A stretch of DNA of 64,000 nucleotides from Gamarada debralockiae. Its lineage: Eukaryota; Ascomycota; Leotiomycetes; Helotiales; Hyphodiscaceae. The position numbers and the translations under genes were made by a program. This document shows positions 11,790 to 23,660 of this stretch, one piece after another (positions within the stretch are counted from its first letter, which is position 1; each line of letters starts with the position of its first letter). The notes below the pieces were generated by a model. The model was not told the DNA's origin, did not search any database, and was given only the letters and a program-made list of their open reading frames with translations. The stretch lies in assembly GCA_002803225.1 (NCBI GenBank), contig NXFV01001656.1, positions 1 through 64,000 of the forward strand, in the 5' to 3' direction.

Positions 11790-12640
11790 ATGAAGTTCAC
11801 CCAAGCTATCCTTCCCTTGTGCCTTTCTGCTCTTGCAGTGGCATCGCCAACTGCAACCTTGGACAAACGTGCTACTACGATCTGCGGACAATGGGATTCT
11901 GTTGTGACCGGCACCTACACCGTTTACCAGGACTTGTGGGGTGAATCTGCTGCCACATCGGGATCTCAATGCACGACGGTTACCTCTGATACCAGCGGAA
12001 CCCTCGTCTGGTCCACCTCATGGACTTGGGCTGGCGGATCCAGCTCAGTCAAATCCTACGCAAACGCTGTGGTCAGCACAACGTCCCGACAGATCTCTGC
12101 TATCTCATCCATTCCTAGCACATGGAAGTGGTCGTACGTGCCTGTCTTTCCCACCTCCTAAACCCTGCTCACCATTATCTTAGCTACACCGGAACTAGCA
12201 TCGTAGCCGACGTCTCCTACGACATGTTCACTTCCTCAACCTCAGGCGGATCCAACGAATATGAAATCATGGTCTGGCTGGCAGCCATCGGCGGAGCTGG
12301 CCCCATCTCCAGCACGGGTTCAGCAATCGCAACCGTCACCATCGACGGCGTGAGCTTCAAGCTATATTCCGGATACAATGGCAGCACGCATGTATTCAGT
12401 TTCGTGGCTGCAAGCGAGGCAACCAGCTTCTCGGGTGATATCTTGAACTTCTTTAAGTACTTGGAGAGCAACCAGGGATTCCCTAGCAGCCAATACCTTA
12501 TTAGCATTGGTGCTGGTACAGAGCCTTTCACTGGTATGTTATCTTTTGAGGAGGGAGAGGATGTGGATAAGTTAGCTGACTTGTGAATAGGAACTAATGC
12601 TGTATTCACGACCTCTGCCTACAGCATTGTTGTCAACTAA
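11790..12640 (+). CDS. Secreted GH12 endoglucanase / xyloglucanase
   Basis: Exons 11790-12133, 12184-12533 and 12591-12640 give 247 residues, the normal GH12 length. Residues 1-18 form a signal peptide, and Lys-Arg at about 26-27 looks like a Kex2 processing site. The GH12 motifs are present: DLWGE near the N-terminus, EIMVWL with the predicted nucleophile Glu142, and GTEPFTG with the predicted acid/base Glu228 (the residue set just before the second intron). The enzyme should cut beta-1,4-glucan chains of cellulose or xyloglucan outside the cell by a retaining mechanism; substrate preference cannot be read from sequence. There is no cellulose-binding module. It is tail-to-tail with the histidine kinase. 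Confidence 0.92.
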
Positions 12641-13033
12641 GCTGGGATGGTCGTGGAGTCGAAGAAACAAGGAAAATGGGTTAAGAAAATTCGTGTACAT
12701 ACTTGATCGACTTTTGTATGAGTCCGAAACAATGAGCAGTAAATATGCTATAACATCAAGAATTCAACTCGAAGCATTCTATTGCTTCACATTGCTTTGA
12801 TCATGAATTAGATTGCTCAATGTCCCTCTATTCCCTAAGACCCTACTGAAGAGCATTTCAGCTCCAAAATATTCAGCATATGAAGGGTATATTTCAAAGC
12901 CACAAATAAGTCACACCAAATCCAATATTCGACAGTTCCTGTCTCGACCAGCAAACAGGTTGTTCCAATCTCGCCGTTTTCCATATCCAAAATCTGGGGT
13001 ACCCAAACATAATTCATCAACCGCATATATCTC
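12641..13033. other. Convergent 3' intergenic region
   Basis: About 390 A/T-rich bases between the stop codons of the GH12 gene and the histidine kinase, holding their 3' untranslated regions. Nothing else is recognised. Confidence 0.5.
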
Positions 13034-16000
13034 TCAAGCACCCATCCCCAACCGTCCATTCGCCTTCAAATTATCCAACATAACCTTAAGGCTCTTCATC
13101 GGCACCGGCTTTGTCAAAAATAGATCAACACCACTACTAAACGCTTCCTGTCTCGTATTCGGATTGGCGGCTCCTGTCAAGGCAATGAGCGCAACCGGCT
13201 CCAGTCCATGTTCGCGCTCGAAGCGTCGGATATGTTGTGTGCTTTCTATGCCGGACATAATGGGCATCGAAATATCTAAACTCGCAAACCATCAGCAATG
13301 ACCTCGTTAAACGGAGATGAGAAAGGAGAGAAGGCATACCCATAAATATGACATCAAAATGCCGGGATTCGTTATGAGCGTCTTTATACGCATTTACAGC
13401 CTCCAATCCATTACAAGCCGTCGCATGATTCAACTTCAGTTTCCGCATATACGCCACCAGGAGCTTCAAATTAATCTCGTTGTCCTCCACAAGCAGTACT
13501 CGCATCCCATCTGGATCCTTCACGATTGGATCACCGGATACTTTCTCATCCCAACTAGGTTGCCTTCCTACCTTCTCTCCCACTTTATCTTCCGGTTTCT
13601 CTGTTTTGGGTTGAGTTTGGGTTTCGGGTACCTCATGTAGTGCGGCTTTAACTGCAGCGGCGAAATCGGATTTGAGGAAGGAAGAGGGTTGGACGGAATG
13701 GCGACGGGTGGGGAGTTGGGAAGGGAACGTGGGTGTTGTTGCTGATATTGGGGAGATTAAGTCACTGGCGGTGGTGGGGATTTGGATTTGGTGTTGGGTG
13801 AAGGTTTCTGAGGGGGAGGGGGTTTCGGTCGTTCCGGGGGAGCAGAAGGCGGAGTGCATTATTTTTGCGACTTTGTGAGGTCCATACCTAGTATATGATC
13901 AGCAACAGCTCACTAGATTATAACTGGGATCGAAGAGGGAGAACTGACGGTTGAGGCAGATAGAAGACCTTAAATCTACCCTGAGAATGTATCTTGGGCC
14001 CCGTAGGATAGGTGTTGGAGAACACAATAGCGATCGACTTCGCAGCTACAGGCGATAGAGAACAGTGGTACGTCTGTAGTATCTCACTTACAGACTTCCC
14101 TCCGAATCCAGATTCCATGATGACGACCACATCTGCAGTTGATTTGTCTGTACAAGATGTTGCGGCTTCCATCTCAAACCATTCGGTCATCAGGCCATTC
14201 ACAGAAGACTTGAGGAGCATTGCGGCCTCGGACTCCGAAGAGAGGATTCCAGTAGGTGTTTCTGAGATGTCAGGATATCTGTCAAACCCTTCGAGGCTGA
14301 ATTTCAGCCCTTTAGTCTCGTTCCTTGTCTCGGCAAGCTGCTCTTGCTCCACCGTATTACTGGCCGGAATAGAAGTCAACGGTATGCGTACGGTAGCTTC
14401 AGTGCCTGCACCTTGCTCAGAGACAAAGTTGATCTCGCCTCCAAGATCATGAACGATATGCCGCACGATACTGAGACCCAGACCAGCTCCAGCAGCCAAA
14501 GAATCTTCTTGTGTAAAAGGCTTGAACAAACGATGTTTCAAGAACTCCTGGGATATCCCCTTCCCAGAATCTTTGACTTTCAGCGTAAGTATCGAACGAG
14601 ATTTCTTGAATCTAGATAGCGTATCGGATTCGACATGAAGTAAAACTTGCACAAACCCACTTTTGGTATATTTCAAGGCGTTGCTGAAGAGATTCATTAA
14701 TATTCGTCGCCAGGCACCGGCGTCGATTTCGAATTTCCAAGACGGGTGGTAGTTGACATCCATGATGACCGTGACCGGGGAATCGAGAGGTCCCATTGAC
14801 AATGGTCTTTCGCCCTTCTGACGATATCCGGCATCGAAAGCACGTCTGTTGATACTCCTCCCTGCATAGATACTCTCGACTACTTCCTCCGACAGGACGC
14901 AAACGTCTGCAATATCCTCGACGGTGTTGTCGAGGCTCTGTCTTTCCAGATCAGAACGTGCTGCTGCTTTCTTCGCGCGCTTCGACCTGAATGCTGGTGA
15001 TAGCCCTTTGTTCTTCGACTTCCTATTGACCTTAGAGAAATCGAGGACATGATTGAGGGTATCAAGCAGGACTTTGGCCGAAGCCTGGATGTTGTAAACC
15101 ATGTCCGTTTGAACCTCACTCAGAGAAGTCTCCTGCAAAAATTCCACGCTGGCTAAAACACCATGCAGCGGACTTCGTAACTCATGGGAAATGCTCGAAA
15201 TAAAGTCCGTCTTCATTTGAGCTAACACTTGGGCCGAAAGACGTGAGACTTCGGCCATAACGGAGTTGCCAAATGCAGCAAGGTAGGTGAGATCTTCCAC
15301 TGGGCAAAACACTCGTGTGGGACTCGTGGACCAAACTAAGCTGCCAGAGAACCAGCGCTCTTTGCTCTGATCCCAAAGCGGGAACCAGAAAACACTGCGT
15401 GCCTTTGGAAGTACGCTCAGAATGGCCTTGGCTTCAGCTTCTCTAGACAGTCTTTTCCGCTGTGCTTTTCTGTCATGTGCTCCAGGTTTCTGTGGAGTAG
15501 CATCTGCATCTGAATAACCATTCATTGCATAGTCAGAATCACTCGAAGAAAATGAGCCGTCTTGCTCAAAATTAAAGACCTTGCCGTGCGGATATCGTTT
15601 GAGAAGTCTTCTCAACATAGTCTCGGGGAATTGCTTATGTTCTTCGTAAGGTACGTGTCCCCGTAGGCTGGAACGTCTCCGCGTGCTGAACCCAAGTATG
15701 TTGCAGGTTTTATCAGCCGGATTGGCACTCTGTTGCACGGCCATTTCTTGTCCTACATCGCCGTTGATCTCTGGTTCTGACGCCCTTCGGCTGTTTTGAT
15801 CGTCATCGCTACTCGTGGCGAGTTTTTCGGCGTCGAAAGCTCCAGGGGCCTTCTCTTCCATAACATCCTTATCAGCGCTGCCGCCGAAAGACCCGATCGA
15901 GGCATCCAAGAACAAAACCCCGTCCACGGCGATAGCTTCGCGGATGAGGTTACTTGCTCGAGAAAAGACACCCTTCAGATCACCCGAGAACAACACCTCT

Positions 16001-17180
16001 TGAAGCTCTTTTGAGGCGTCAGGCCCTACATTCTCGGGTGGTAAATCAAAGGCGACAGAGTGGTGCCTATCCTCGGTTTCCACAGTCGGTTCCGTAGCGG
16101 CGTCAAAGGTTGTTACTGAGCTGTTCCGATCGTGGTACGATCGAGAGATGAAGGTCGATGCACTCGAAGAGGAAAACATACTGTCTCGCTCAGGCATAAT
16201 AGGTCTCCCATCAGTCTTCGGATCTCCGTGGATGCTGTGCGACAGAGTCGAGGACGATGGCGATCTGAGAAGAGTAGGGCGTGAGTCATGAGGATGCAAA
16301 CCATTCAGACCCTTGGCTGTAAATTCGTCAACCGGATCTTGTACCCCAAATTCAAGATCTGCTTGCTTTTCCAGTGGTATATCGTGTTGTGTCCGTTTCC
16401 TAACCGCAGCATTCTGTGCCTGATGCCCTACTTGTAACCACCAATCTCTTAAAGTTGCCCTGCCTTCGATAAATAGGCCCATTGCTTTGACCATTCGCTC
16501 CGCCCGATACTGCTTCCGCTTGACCCGACCCGCCTCGAGGTAGTCCATCACCGTGAACCCCATATCTGTCATGAATTGGATCTCGCTCTCGTTTAGTCCA
16601 TCTCGAGACTGGTCATCCACCACGATATAATTCCCAATGACGAGGCCCCCTGGTGAGCGCAGCGGCACACATGTAATGAATCGAACAAAAGGCGATTCCT
16701 TAACCACCTTTCTCTCCTTCAACAGATCCACTTTCGTGACATCGTTGAAGACCGCATATTGAGGCGCATCAGCGTCACAGAACAACTTCACGAGATCTTG
16801 TCCTAGGCCTTTGCATTTCATCTCCGCAACGCCATGCCATAATCGATCTTGCTCGTCATCGTCACCCTGTATCGAGAGGGTCTTCCCCGCCTCTGCAATT
16901 ATGTATTCATTCTCCCTCGTGCTGAGAGTTATCAAGCCACGTTTGGCATTCAGTCGAAGTGCTCCGAGTTGAGCAAACGCGGTGAGAATAGGGTCGCTCG
17001 ACGATGTTTTCGGTCTTTCTGTCGCGGATGAATCGTGAACGATATTCTCGGGCTGCCAGAACCTATCGACGCCAAATCTGTAAGTAGACATTCCCAACAA
17101 ATATGAGTGCCATATCAGGATCGTGCTTACCTGAACAGTTCGCGTTCGCGAGCCGTTGGTGTTGATGTCTTACAATGCAT
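13034..17180 (-). CDS. Hybrid histidine kinase with GAF, HisKA, HATPase and receiver domains
   Basis: Exons 17180-17131, 17077-13949, 13887-13340 and 13275-13034 give 1322 residues. The start is the first ATG after an in-frame TGA (17241-17243), and the first join yields ARERELFRFGVDRFWQPE, an N-terminus shared by a class of fungal kinases. A GAF-like region covers about 50-220. Long Ser-rich linkers follow. HisKA holds ISHELRSPLHG with phospho-acceptor His648. The ATPase domain has the N box (LMNLFSNALKY), the G1 box (DSGKGIS) and the G2 box (GAGLGLSIV). The receiver has VLLVEDNEINLKLL and phospho-acceptor Asp1243, whose codon is split by the last intron. No membrane segment is seen, so it is probably a cytosolic sensor feeding a phosphorelay. 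The signal sensed is unknown. Confidence 0.9.
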
Positions 17181-19655
17181 GTTGTTCACGTCGAGGGGCT
17201 TGTACGGCACATGCGAAAGAAAGAACTCAGAAACACTCCATCATTATTGTTGCTGGCAAGAGGACTTCCTCGACGAAGATCTGCTTCGATACAACAGAAT
17301 CTGGTGGCTGACAATACCTAAAGCATTCAATGACAACGAGCAGAGGCTTGGGGTTCTAGAGCCCAGGACCTATCTATGTAAGGTGCTTACTCACCTCCGC
17401 ACGAAAGTTCTTTGAGAGATTGGCACTGTACAGTCAGTCGACTAACGGTGACTAAGTCACTAATAGAGCAACGCATTTAACCTGAAATCAAGCAAAATGC
17501 AAGCTCCATAAAGTTCAATCTGAGAACTCCAGACATCGAAAGCTTTAGTGATAGAATCTTTTGTTGCACGAAAGTTGGTCTCTTGGTCAATCCACAACTC
17601 AGTCACGTGTTTCGAAGTGGGATGGCCTGGGCCTGTTCGCAGGCTCGGTGGGACCCCTTTATCCGTCATCCCACTATTGGTTAGGAAGCTTGCTTGGGCT
17701 GGTATCCAAAGACTTTTGCTATCTCTGAAGAACAAAACGTCTCTCTGTGTCCACCTTTGACCAATCTGTTGCAAGAGTTTAGCTCTGATTTCTCGATACT
17801 ATTTCGCATTCTAGGATCTGTTCTTTCACTTCTTTGCTGGCATTAGCACTGTACTTCGAAGACTCTGCTTTATTAAGCGTTACTATTTGTAATTCGGAGA
17901 ATTGTTATTCACAGATATTTCTGATCAGTGGCTCCCCTCGAGAAACAACTTTCTTTAAGTAGTAATAATATCCGTTAACCCCGCCAATTTTCTGAAATAC
18001 CTCGTCAAACCCATCCGTCAGCTTCCGCTCTCCTTTACATAATATAGGCACAAATGGTCGAGAAGCACGAAACTTTTCGATGTTACAGTAATTCTGATAG
18101 CGATGAGAGAGCAGGAGAATAGGTAGAGAGAGATGTTATGTACGAGGAGTTCCGGTAAGTAAAACCACAAAGCTTGCCTACACATCCCTCGCGATGCCAC
18201 AAGATATGAGTGAGGCCTGTATTCGACCTGACGATATACAACTACAATTGCATATGAAATGCCAAATCAGCCAGAGAATGAGAGGAGATTTCAGACCAAT
18301 TCTTCACTTGAAGGTAACGCCATGGCTGCTGCTGCTGTCATGGCAGTAAAAAAAAGGAGACAGGAGGAAGCTCAGTAAGCGAACTACCCTCAGCCTCCAA
18401 CTTTGAGGTTGTATTACCAACCATTTGCGATTCTCGAACTTTCGACATCCTACTTCCTTGAGCCTCAATAACTGCCTCACAGATATAAAGGCACCTTGGC
18501 TTATTTTTGTACAAATTGCGGCTTTGAGAACGAAGAATGACCGGCATTTATCGGCTCACAAGGCAGTTGATCTCTGTGAACATTGCCTTGACTGCCAATG
18601 CCTCTCTTGAAATTTCCGTCCAGGCAGCTTTTTGTCACACACCTAACCTTTGTTTAAATACCCAGATGCTCGTTGCCCGAAATATTCGACTTCGGGCACT
18701 GGTATCAAGCCTTGGCTACCTGAAAACGGCTCCTGGGAAGGCTGAGGATTTCAGCCTGGTGTTACGGTGTGGTCACTTGAGTATCGTGTCAGATGCCTGG
18801 TTACAAGCCACGTTTGGAGCCCTTTGCGCCATGTGCTGTTGAGTTGTGATCATGGATAGTATTCCTCATTTTCCAGGAAGCCGCTCCTCATCTGTTGATA
18901 CCAAATGTCTGATTCTGAGGCTGTAGGGATGCCTTGGGGTCTGTCGTCGCAGCCTCGCAGGAGGTTATTGAAACAGCAGTGACATTGAAGGTCCTGCATT
19001 TCGTCCCTGCAGAGGAGGGTCCCACAGCTTCGCCAAGTTCCTGCAGATCATCACCCAAGACTCGGATTGGCCACAAGTTATCCCAACGATCTCGGAGTTG
19101 TGGGGAAGAGGCTCAGGGGAGGGCTTGGCAGAAGTCAGGGGCCAGGCAGAATGAGCGGTCACTGTACAGCCCGCCGATGGCCTTCGGTTTTCAGGCCAAT
19201 CGGCCACCGAAATTCGCCTGAAAATTTGCCTCGCAGGCGCAGCCCGCAAAACGAGGCTGAGCTCCGCTGAGGTGTTCGTTTGTTGACCAATGAGAGATTG
19301 ACAGCACTTTCCTGATGTACACCCGCACTCAACCACACTTTCAAACTGTTTGTTTACAGCGTGATCATAGTCTCTTGCGTGATATCTCTTTGGTGGCGCT
19401 ATGAAACTTAGTGCTTTGTGACAGTCCACTCTGTGTCATTAGCCGCTACCACAGCCTTGGGCGCATTCACTAGTCTCTCCCTACTGATATTCTGTGACAT
19501 CTGCCGAGGAGAGGCAAATATACGGAAGACTGAGTATAAGTTAGACAGATCATCCTACCGATCTATTTATTCTATTCACTATCAACACCAACTCCTCCAA
19601 GTCAAACCTCAAAGCTTCTTGACAACAATCACACATCCAACTCATCCCTTCACAC
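17181..19655. other. Gene-poor 2.5-kb intergenic region
   Basis: Only short, unconvincing frames on both strands. It should hold the promoters of the histidine kinase and the VWA gene. A perfect 8-base inverted repeat, TGCCCGAA (18674-18681) and TTCGGGCA (18691-18698), could form a hairpin. No tRNA or transposon is seen. Confidence 0.5.
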
Positions 19656-21066
19656 ATGCCTCACGCAACATCCCCCATCATGCCTACGGGCAACCCAGTA
19701 TGTATATTCTCAGATCCATTCATGGTCCAAACTAACTCTGATTCCTCCCAGTGGACCGTTACTCCTGCACCAGATAATCCATCCCGCTCATTTTTGGGCT
19801 CAATACGCAAGGGTCTCCACCGCAAAAGTAGCAACGCCTCTACACGCTCAAACTCCTCAGCATCAAGCCAAGAGCATCACCAACGAGCAGGCCCCAGCTT
19901 TAGAGGCCCAGCCGACCTAAACGCTCTAAATACCAACTTCCATAGTCTTGGTGTAAGCGAGGCAACGCGCTCAAGAAGCCCAAGCCGAAGTCCCCTTACA
20001 AACCCTTCCCCAGCAACAAGACGCCCGGATCGCCCAGGCATGAATGCATTCACCGTTCCCTCAAACGAGCCTCCGCCAGCATACACGCCATCCCCAACAA
20101 CCGCTTCAGGCCCAACTCTCAGCGCACAACTACCATCCGAGTTGGCTGCTCCTCCTTCGCCATCACGCGGACCAGCGTCGCCAGCTGCTGCGCCAGTACC
20201 CGCCGCTTCTCACCAAGGTGGCGAAGACCCCTACTCCTTCCTCACAACCTTCGACACTACCCTCCTAATCGATGATTCAGGCTCCATGGCCGGCCGCAGC
20301 TGGCGAGAAGTCTCGCAAGCACTAGCCATCATAGCGCCCATCGTTTCCGCACACGACGACGACGGTCTAGATCTCTACTTCATGAACCACAAGTCTCGCG
20401 ATCCCGGTGCGCTCAACGAGGGTATTGCTTCTGGGGGATACAGAGGTATTAAGAGAGCTGCTACCGTCATCGAGATCTTCGAGCGAGTCAGACCGCAAGG
20501 CGGAACTCCCACAGGCATCAGAGTCCACAATATCCTAAAGCCATATCTGGCGAGATTGGAGACGGAGATGGCGGCTGGCAAGGAGATGAAGCCCCTCAAT
20601 CTTATTGTTTTAACAGATGGTGTGCCATCTGATGATGTCGAATCAGTTCTTATATCGGCTGCAAAGAAGCTTGATAAACTCGATGCTCCGCCATACCAAG
20701 TTGGCGTACAGTTCTTCCAAGTCGGTAACGAAGAGGGAGCGAGGGAAGCACTTGAAGAGCTTGACGACGGCCTCAGCGAGTTGGTCGAAGGCGGAGTCAG
20801 AGATATAGTCGATACAGTAACTTGGACCGGTGGAAGCAGCGCCAGTGAAGGCGGTGTTGGCTTGACTGGCGATGGTGTCTTGAAAGCTGTAAGTCAAATT
20901 TTGGAGTTATTCTTCCCCCATGCGGATGTTTCGAGAGTTATTGCTCCAGACACCCCTCCAAATGCACTTTTTAAGTAAATACTGATTTGGAATTTTGCAG
21001 GTACTGGGCGCTGTAGTCAAGAGACTTGATCGAAGACGGGCCAGCGGCGAAATACGCAGACAATGA
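19656..21066 (+). CDS. VWA-domain (von Willebrand factor A) protein
   Basis: Exons 19656-19697, 19752-20888 and 21001-21066 give 414 residues. The first intron (19698-19751, GTATGT to CCCAG with an ACTAAC branch point) is 54 bases and has no stop in frame, so unspliced RNA would give 432 residues. The N-terminal 170 residues are Ser/Pro-rich with PPPAYTPSP, a PY-like motif. The VWA fold follows, with the metal-binding MIDAS residues LIDDSGSM (about 187-192), a Thr in GGTPTG and the Asp in VLTDGVPSDD. The C-terminus after the last intron is short and basic. Similar fungal proteins are mostly uncharacterised; metal-dependent protein binding is the usual VWA role. Its partner is unknown. Confidence 0.8.
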
Positions 21067-21274
21067 TCATAGAGCTTGATCGGTTCGAGATTTCCTGGAG
21101 TTAGCGCTTCACGTCTTTCATAGATTATTTTCTGCTTCTACTTACCAGCATGGCTTTGCCTCACGGCGCGATTTGGAGTTGGGATGGCCCGGATGGGAGC
21201 ATTAGAACGTTCTTAGATCGATACCCCAGAGGTTCTCCATAGAGTCATACAGAAAACTTTTCCAATCCATCTGT

Positions 21275-22118
21275 TTATTCGTAGTGCAATTGCGCCACAC
21301 TCAAAACCTTCATCTCCCTTCTCTGCTTTATTTCGCAGCTTCTCATAACTCTCTCCAAAGCCCCATACCATTTCTCCACGACACCCTCACTCATCACCGC
21401 CCCAACCGTCTCCTTATCACCCTTCCAACCCTTTCCTCATAAACTCCATAAACTCCTCCACTGTCAACGCATCAGGATTATTCTGCTTGTTATTACTATC
21501 CAGATTACTGCGATCCCCATGCGGCGCGGTCCCAACTGTCCAAGGTGGTCGGAGGCGCAATCTCAACCACCTTAATACCCTTTCCCTTTTCGTCCTTGCT
21601 CAGCTGTGTCCGCAGATTCATAATTCAGAAATGCACCCAAGCTTTCGTCCCGCTCTACACAGAATTAGTGACTGACATCGGTACGTCCCCAAGGACGGAG
21701 GAAACGATGATAGTTGCAGCCTTCTGGAGCTTAAAATGCTCCAAGAACCCAATCGCAAGGTGCATCGGTCCCTGGATATTGATAGCAATCTCCTGGTCCG
21801 CCTTCCGGAGATCAAAATCATTCACATCAAGATCCCTTTGTCGCCTGCATTGTTGACCAAGCAATCGACTTCGGGGTGCTTTTTCACCTCTTTTTGAATG
21901 AAGGAAGGAATGTCGGAGACTTGCCGGTGTCCAAAACGTAGTAAGCTGTTCCATGGCCCATCTCTTTGGCTACTCGAGTGAACGTCTTCTCTGTTCGTCC
22001 GACGATGATAACTTTTTCTTGCCTTGTGAGATGAGATCCTCTGACATTGCGCGTACAATGCCGCCGCCTCCGCCGGTGACAAGAGCGCAGTTGAAGGAGA
22101 GGGTTTTAGGTACCCCAT
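21275..22118 (-). pseudogene. Broken short-chain dehydrogenase (DltE-like SDR)
   Basis: Fragments of one SDR protein can be followed along the minus strand, but in changing frames. The cofactor loop CALVTGGGGGI lies near 22080, then IIVGRTEKTF, then CLVNNAG, then a block FDLRKADQEIAINIQGPMH, then GTKAWVHF and VVEIAPPTTLD, with a tail ending at TAA 21275-21277. Frame breaks fall near 22013-22017 (an A5 run on the minus strand), about 21920, about 21830-21850 and about 21434. In-frame stops are TAG at 21655-21657, where the catalytic Tyr is expected, and TGA at 21625-21627, where Trp is expected. The catalytic Tyr of YxxxK is thus lost. The gene is dead unless the assembly is very poor here. 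It was probably a cytosolic NAD(P)-dependent oxidoreductase. Confidence 0.85.
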
Positions 22119-23660
22119 TTTGAGGAGATTATGAAATTTAGAATTAGATGTGCAATTGAGAGGATTTGAGAAGAGGGGGGGGTTGAGAGACAATAAGATG
22201 GAAGAAGGTTATATCATCGAGAAGGCTGAAGCTCGAGGCCCTGGTGTCGGATCAGAAGATAGATTGAGGTAAAATCATAAATATATTGATCTTTAAAGAG
22301 GCCAGAATCGTAAGGTTGCAAGAGCCCTAGATATGGCCAATGAACGCTAAGTCTAAAAGAGAATGCTGTCACCACAGCGTAGGTTTCATTTGACCCCTGG
22401 CGTCATGTACTTTTGACATGCGTTACAGTAGCAGCTTCAACAATATTGCGCCATTGCTTGATAAGAGGAGATTCGTAAACACTATTGTGCTTTTTAAGCA
22501 AGCTTGAATTGAAAACAGTTACTCTCATGGAAAGTTCGGATACTGGTTGCAGCTTATTCGTGGAAAGAGGACTTTATTATTCAGCCTCGCGATGCCCCCG
22601 AAGATCTTTGCCTGTCACATCAGTCAGTCGAGAACTGATGCCAAAGCAGGAAGTCGTCCTTCTCCGAAGTAAATGTAGGCGAAGATGGAGTTTAGGAATT
22701 CTTGCCTGTCTTTTGTTGCAAACAAGTTCTCAAGAATGATCACCAGAGGGAAGAATGTTGTCCGGCCACTAGTAAATTGGGAAAGCACACCGGAGATGGC
22801 AGGCGGTCTGAAACAACGAAAAGAGAGACTTTCAATCACGCCACAAACATAATCACTCAGAGGGGAACATTTTATGTAATTTTCTGCACTTTGTCTATCG
22901 AGAGGAAACCATAGAAATCCATGAGTGTTTATGCCAGCCACGAAGAATCATAAAGCCACCCAATCGCAAAGCCATCCGTATCTTAAGGGAGCGCCGCAGT
23001 TCCACCCATCCATCCGAGGAGAAGGCAAACTAGAATGCTTGCTCATCTCGAATGCGGAAAGACAATGTCAAGAAGAAAGAGGAAGCCATAACTTCTGAAA
23101 TGAGAAGATTCACGCCAACCCAACCCAACCCAACGCCGTCGCTGTAGTCTGGTACAAAAAAAGCCATCCGAATGACTGGTCCACCATGCTCCAGAACATG
23201 GCAGATAGAAGCTTGAATCCGAATGCTTTTAAAAGACAATAGCAAGAACTTTTGTTGAATGAAAGGAAAGGAGTATTAGGGAACAGAACAACCTAGAGGC
23301 GAAAGAAGGAAATTAAAGGCAGGTAACAGAAGAGCCACGGGTGTATCCGAAGAGTCAACAATGATGCTAAGACCAGCTCGTTGACAACCAGAATATGCTA
23401 TGGTGAATGCTTCTCATAAGAGATATTTGAGCCCGAAAGTTGCATATGGAGTGAGTGTCGTAATGTGCAATCGAGGAATCGTGGTAATGTAAGAGAGGAG
23501 TATCAACCCGGTAATCGACGTCGCCAGAGAGGTTGATGAAAACGAGGCTGGTATCGAAGAAACAGACGGTCATGGTGGGAAACCCAGTAAAAGCCGCCGG
23601 GTGGAGGACATAGAGGAGCGTGAAGAGTGAACAGGGTGTACACCAGCCACTGCTGACCAC
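22119..23660. other. Intergenic region
   Basis: About 1.5 kb with no convincing gene. It holds the 5' side of the dead dehydrogenase and the 3' side of the coiled-coil gene. A short CCAAC repeat (four units, about 23116-23135) is the only simple repeat noted. Confidence 0.45.

Noticed and set aside
18888..19429. 154-codon minus-strand ORF with several Cys residues
   Set aside because: It has no signal peptide or recognised domain and sits in the promoter side of the VWA gene.
23116..23135. CCAAC repeats that might be telomere-like
   Set aside because: Only four units, and fungal telomeres are usually TTAGGG repeats.
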